From NCBI RefSeq assembly GCF_000968135.1, contig NZ_FO538765.1:1007819-1071818 (forward strand): a stretch of DNA of 64,000 bases. The letters are read 5' to 3'. The stretch is from Magnetospira sp. QH-2. Lineage in GTDB: Bacteria > Pseudomonadota > Alphaproteobacteria > Rhodospirillales > Magnetospiraceae. Both the position numbers and the translations under genes were made by a program. The notes beneath the pieces were generated by a model. It was not told the DNA's origin. It saw only the letters and a list, made by a program, of their open reading frames with translations, and ran no database searches. Shown here one piece after another: positions 62,016-64,000 of this stretch. The number at the start of each line of letters is the position of its first letter. Position 1 is the stretch's first letter.

Positions 62016-62633
62016 TTGGAAGCCAGAAGGACATACCGGAGCGTTGCTCGGTTTTTCAAGTGGAGCGCCGTTCTTTTGATGGTTGCTGCACTGATATCGC
62101 CGCCGGTGTTTGCCCAAGAGTCCGGCTCAAAAACAACGACGCTGCTTAATGTGTTGGCGCTCACTTGCCTCAAGCACATGGGGAATCCGGAGAAACTGGC
62201 CGATTTTCTGTCCAGCGATGATGGGCTTCTCCCCCGGCTCCATCAGAAAGGCGAAAAGGCACTATTGGGTGGGAGGGCCGGTAAGGCATGGTTGCTGCCA
62301 CCTCAATTGGGGAATGCCGCCCTGGTATCGCTGGATGTCGGGCTCTGTACGATTTACGTTGAATCATGGAAGGAGCCCGGCTTTCCTCAAACGCTGGAAG
62401 CTTTTTTTCGCGACACGATCGAATGGTTCCATTTGCGAGAAGTCAGCCATCGGGACGGCGACCTCAGGTCCACGCTGTATGATATTGTGCCGGTCGGCGA
62501 ACACCGGGAGCGTCTCCTTTCGAAGGGTATGAGAACGGATTCCATTAGCCATCTGGTTTTGTCCATGAGCAGCCAACCCGAGGCGAACTTTCAGTTGGCT
62601 ATTTCGGTTGGATTCAAACCGAATCGTGATTGA
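62016..62633 (+). CDS. Secreted hypothetical protein
   Basis: About 205 aa. A signal peptide with a basic start and hydrophobic core (AVLLMVAALISPPVFA) precedes a roughly 170-residue soluble domain with Cys residues near positions 50 and 110. The TTG at 62016 gives a good n-region; an ATG at 62079 would leave no positive charge. It follows the mipZ stop by 4 bp. The conserved layout (early LALTCLKH, KAWLLPP, mid GLCTIYVE) recalls small alphaproteobacterial secreted proteins of unknown role; I do not name the family. Confidence 0.65.
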   Translation: MEARRTYRSVARFFKWSAVLLMVAALISPPVFAQESGSKTTTLLNVLALTCLKHMGNPEKLADFLSSDDGLLPRLHQKGEKALLGGRAGKAWLLPPQLGNAALVSLDVGLCTIYVESWKEPGFPQTLEAFFRDTIEWFHLREVSHRDGDLRSTLYDIVPVGEHRERLLSKGMRTDSISHLVLSMSSQPEANFQLAISVGFKPNRD

Positions 62634-62670
62634 CTGGTCCGGCTAACGGTCCCTATCCGGCTCGTTTAAT

Positions 62671-62679
62671 GCTATACTA
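62671..62679 (+). promoter_or_regulatory. Extended -10 promoter element
   Basis: TGCTATACT, an extended -10 with a near-consensus hexamer, 28 bp before the P-type ATPase start. GGGAG follows as ribosome site. No strong -35 is visible. Confidence 0.4.
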
Positions 62680-62706
62680 TTCGGTACCCAACAGGGAGCC
62701 GCGACC

Positions 62707-64000
62707 ATGGATGGATCGGATCGGCAACCCAACGGGTTGCCGCCTGTGCGCGTGCCTTGGCATGCGTTGGACATGGGGCGGGTGCAACAGCTTCTGGATT
62801 GCGGGCCCGATGGCCTGAGTGATCTTCAGGCCCAAGAGCGTCTAACCAGATTTGGCCCCAATCAGCTTCCGGAAGCGAGGCCCGTCAGCGCTTTTGTGCG
62901 TTTCCTGCGGCAGTTCCATAATGTGCTGATTTACGTGCTGCTGGCGGCGGCGGGGATGACCGCCGCGCTGGAACACTGGATCGACACCGGGGTCATTGTC
63001 GCCGTGGTGCTGATCAACGTGATCATCGGATTCTTGCAAGAGGGCAAGGCCGAGGATGCCTTGCGCGCCATCCGCAATATGCTGTCGCCCCAGGCCATGG
63101 TCCTGCGGGACGGACGGCGAACCGTCATTGAGGCGCGGGATCTGGTGCCCGGGGATCTGGTACTGCTGCAATCGGGCGACAAGGTGCCCGCCGACCTGCG
63201 GCTGCTCAGCGGACGGGAACTGCGTCTTCAGGAAGCGGTGCTGACAGGCGAATCCGTCGCCGTGAGCAAGACCATCGAACCACGACCGGAGGAAACGGTG
63301 CTCGCCGATCGCCGCTGCATGGCCTATTCGGGCACCTTGGTGACCGCCGGACAAGGGGCGGGATTGGTCATCGCCACGGGCAAGGAAACGGAAATCGGTC
63401 GCATCAGTGCCCTGGTCGCCCGGGTGGAACAACTGACCACGCCGCTGCTGCGTCAGATGGCCCAGTTCGGTCGCTGGCTGACGGCGGGCATTCTCGCCAT
63501 CACCATGTTTACCTTCCTGTTCGGGGTCTTGGTGCAGGGCTATTCGGCGGTTCAGATGTTCCTGGCCGGGGTCGGGCTGGCGGTAGCGGCGATTCCCGAA
63601 GGCCTGCCCGCCATCATGACCATCACCCTGGCCATCGGGGTTCAGCGCATGGCCAAACGCAACGCCATCATCCGGCGTCTGCCGGCGGTGGAGACCCTGG
63701 GTGCGGTGACCACCATCTGTTCCGACAAGACCGGCACCCTGACCTGCAACGAGATGACCGTGCGCGGACTGGTCACCGCCGATGGGCGATTCGAAACCTC
63801 CGGTACCGGCTACGACCCCCACGGGGGATTCCATGCCGATGGCACGGAGTTGCTGGCGCCCTTGGATTTCGCTCTGATCCAGGCGGCGGAGGCGGCCTGC
63901 CTGTGCAACGATGCCTCGTTGGAACAAAAGGACGGCGACTGGCGGGTCAATGGCGATCCCATGGAAGGGGCGCTGCTGGTGGCCGGGATCAAGGCCGGAC
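62707..64000 (+). CDS. P-type cation-transporting ATPase (P2-type), partial
   Basis: The first 431 residues are present; the gene runs off the window. Visible parts: N-terminal cation_ATPase_N domain (DGLSDLQAQERLTRFGPNQLPE), membrane helices M1-M2, actuator domain with the LTGES motif near residue 180, the M4 sequence AAIPEGLPAIMTITLA, and the phosphorylation site CSDKTGTLTCNEMTV with its catalytic Asp near residue 340. The PEGLP motif and domain order fit P2A/P2B-like Ca/Mn or Na/K-type pumps. The ion cannot be settled from this half. Confidence 0.92.
   Translation, partial: MDGSDRQPNGLPPVRVPWHALDMGRVQQLLDCGPDGLSDLQAQERLTRFGPNQLPEARPVSAFVRFLRQFHNVLIYVLLAAAGMTAALEHWIDTGVIVAVVLINVIIGFLQEGKAEDALRAIRNMLSPQAMVLRDGRRTVIEARDLVPGDLVLLQSGDKVPADLRLLSGRELRLQEAVLTGESVAVSKTIEPRPEETVLADRRCMAYSGTLVTAGQGAGLVIATGKETEIGRISALVARVEQLTTPLLRQMAQFGRWLTAGILAITMFTFLFGVLVQGYSAVQMFLAGVGLAVAAIPEGLPAIMTITLAIGVQRMAKRNAIIRRLPAVETLGAVTTICSDKTGTLTCNEMTVRGLVTADGRFETSGTGYDPHGGFHADGTELLAPLDFALIQAAEAACLCNDASLEQKDGDWRVNGDPMEGALLVAGIKAG

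Noticed and set aside
62629-62679. TTGACT and TATACT as a -35/-10 pair for the P-type ATPase gene
   Set aside because: The two are about 40 bp apart; only the extended -10 is kept.

Overview
The window (about 60% G+C by eye) is from a magnetotactic alphaproteobacterium, most probably a spirillum. The evidence is a near-complete magnetosome gene set in the order known from Magnetospirillum and relatives (mamH-I-E-J-K-L-M-N-O-P-A-Q-R-B-S-T, preceded by mms6-mmsF and by mamZ/mamX), together with a mipZ division-site ATPase. Gene content and order recall marine Magnetospira-type strains, but that assignment is inference. No rRNA, tRNA or CRISPR array was recognised.

Layout. (1) 0.3-9 kb: GDP-mannose synthesis (manC, phosphomannomutase), a nickel/hydrogenase-maturation set (HypF carbamoyltransferase half, hypA, NicO-type nickel permease), a TPR-sulfotransferase, a DUF1178 protein, a methyltransferase and a glutaredoxin. 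(2) 9.2-29.4 kb: a large exopolysaccharide / PEP-CTERM protein-sorting (exosortase A, XrtA) locus. A minus-strand arm holds gmhA-like isomerase, two glycosyltransferases, YdcF, FemAB, polysaccharide deacetylase, ATPase, outer-membrane beta-barrel and Wza-like export lipoprotein. It diverges at about 18.5 kb from a plus-strand arm with chain-length protein, tyrosine kinase, exosortase A fused to EpsI, asparagine-synthase-like amidotransferase, acyl carrier protein and two hydrolases. An acetyltransferase and a secreted beta-helix protein close the block. (3) 30.3-57.2 kb: the magnetosome region. Divergent mamZ/mamX comes first, with a membrane-anchored ferritin-like protein behind mamX. Then follow an IS110 element inside a small repeat, a truncated sensor, small membrane proteins, a pentapeptide-repeat/degenerate-cyclase fusion, mms6-mmsF, and the mamAB operon. 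(4) 57.2-64 kb: a PpnP-like phosphorylase, one PEP-CTERM protein with a sigma-54-type promoter, a membrane coiled-coil protein, an HPt-acidic protein, mipZ, a secreted protein and the start of a P-type cation ATPase.

How they work together. MamB/M (iron transport), MamH/Z (major facilitators; MamZ carries a ferric-reductase-like half), the magnetochromes MamE/P/T/X (iron redox), MamI/L/Q (vesicle formation), MamO/N, Mms6/MmsF (crystal growth), MamA (coat) and MamJ/K (chain assembly) form the magnetite organelle. The XrtA locus exports polysaccharide and sorts PEP-CTERM proteins; one candidate substrate lies just beyond mamT.

The most noteworthy non-textbook items are: the ferritin-like protein coupled to mamX; the pentapeptide/cyclase fusion; a Fur-like site before mms6; a family of intergenic double-hairpin repeats, one carrying a 20-bp perfect palindrome; an IS110 nested in a MITE-like element whose ends supply the stop codons of both neighbouring genes; and a conserved-looking HPt/coiled-coil pair beside mipZ.
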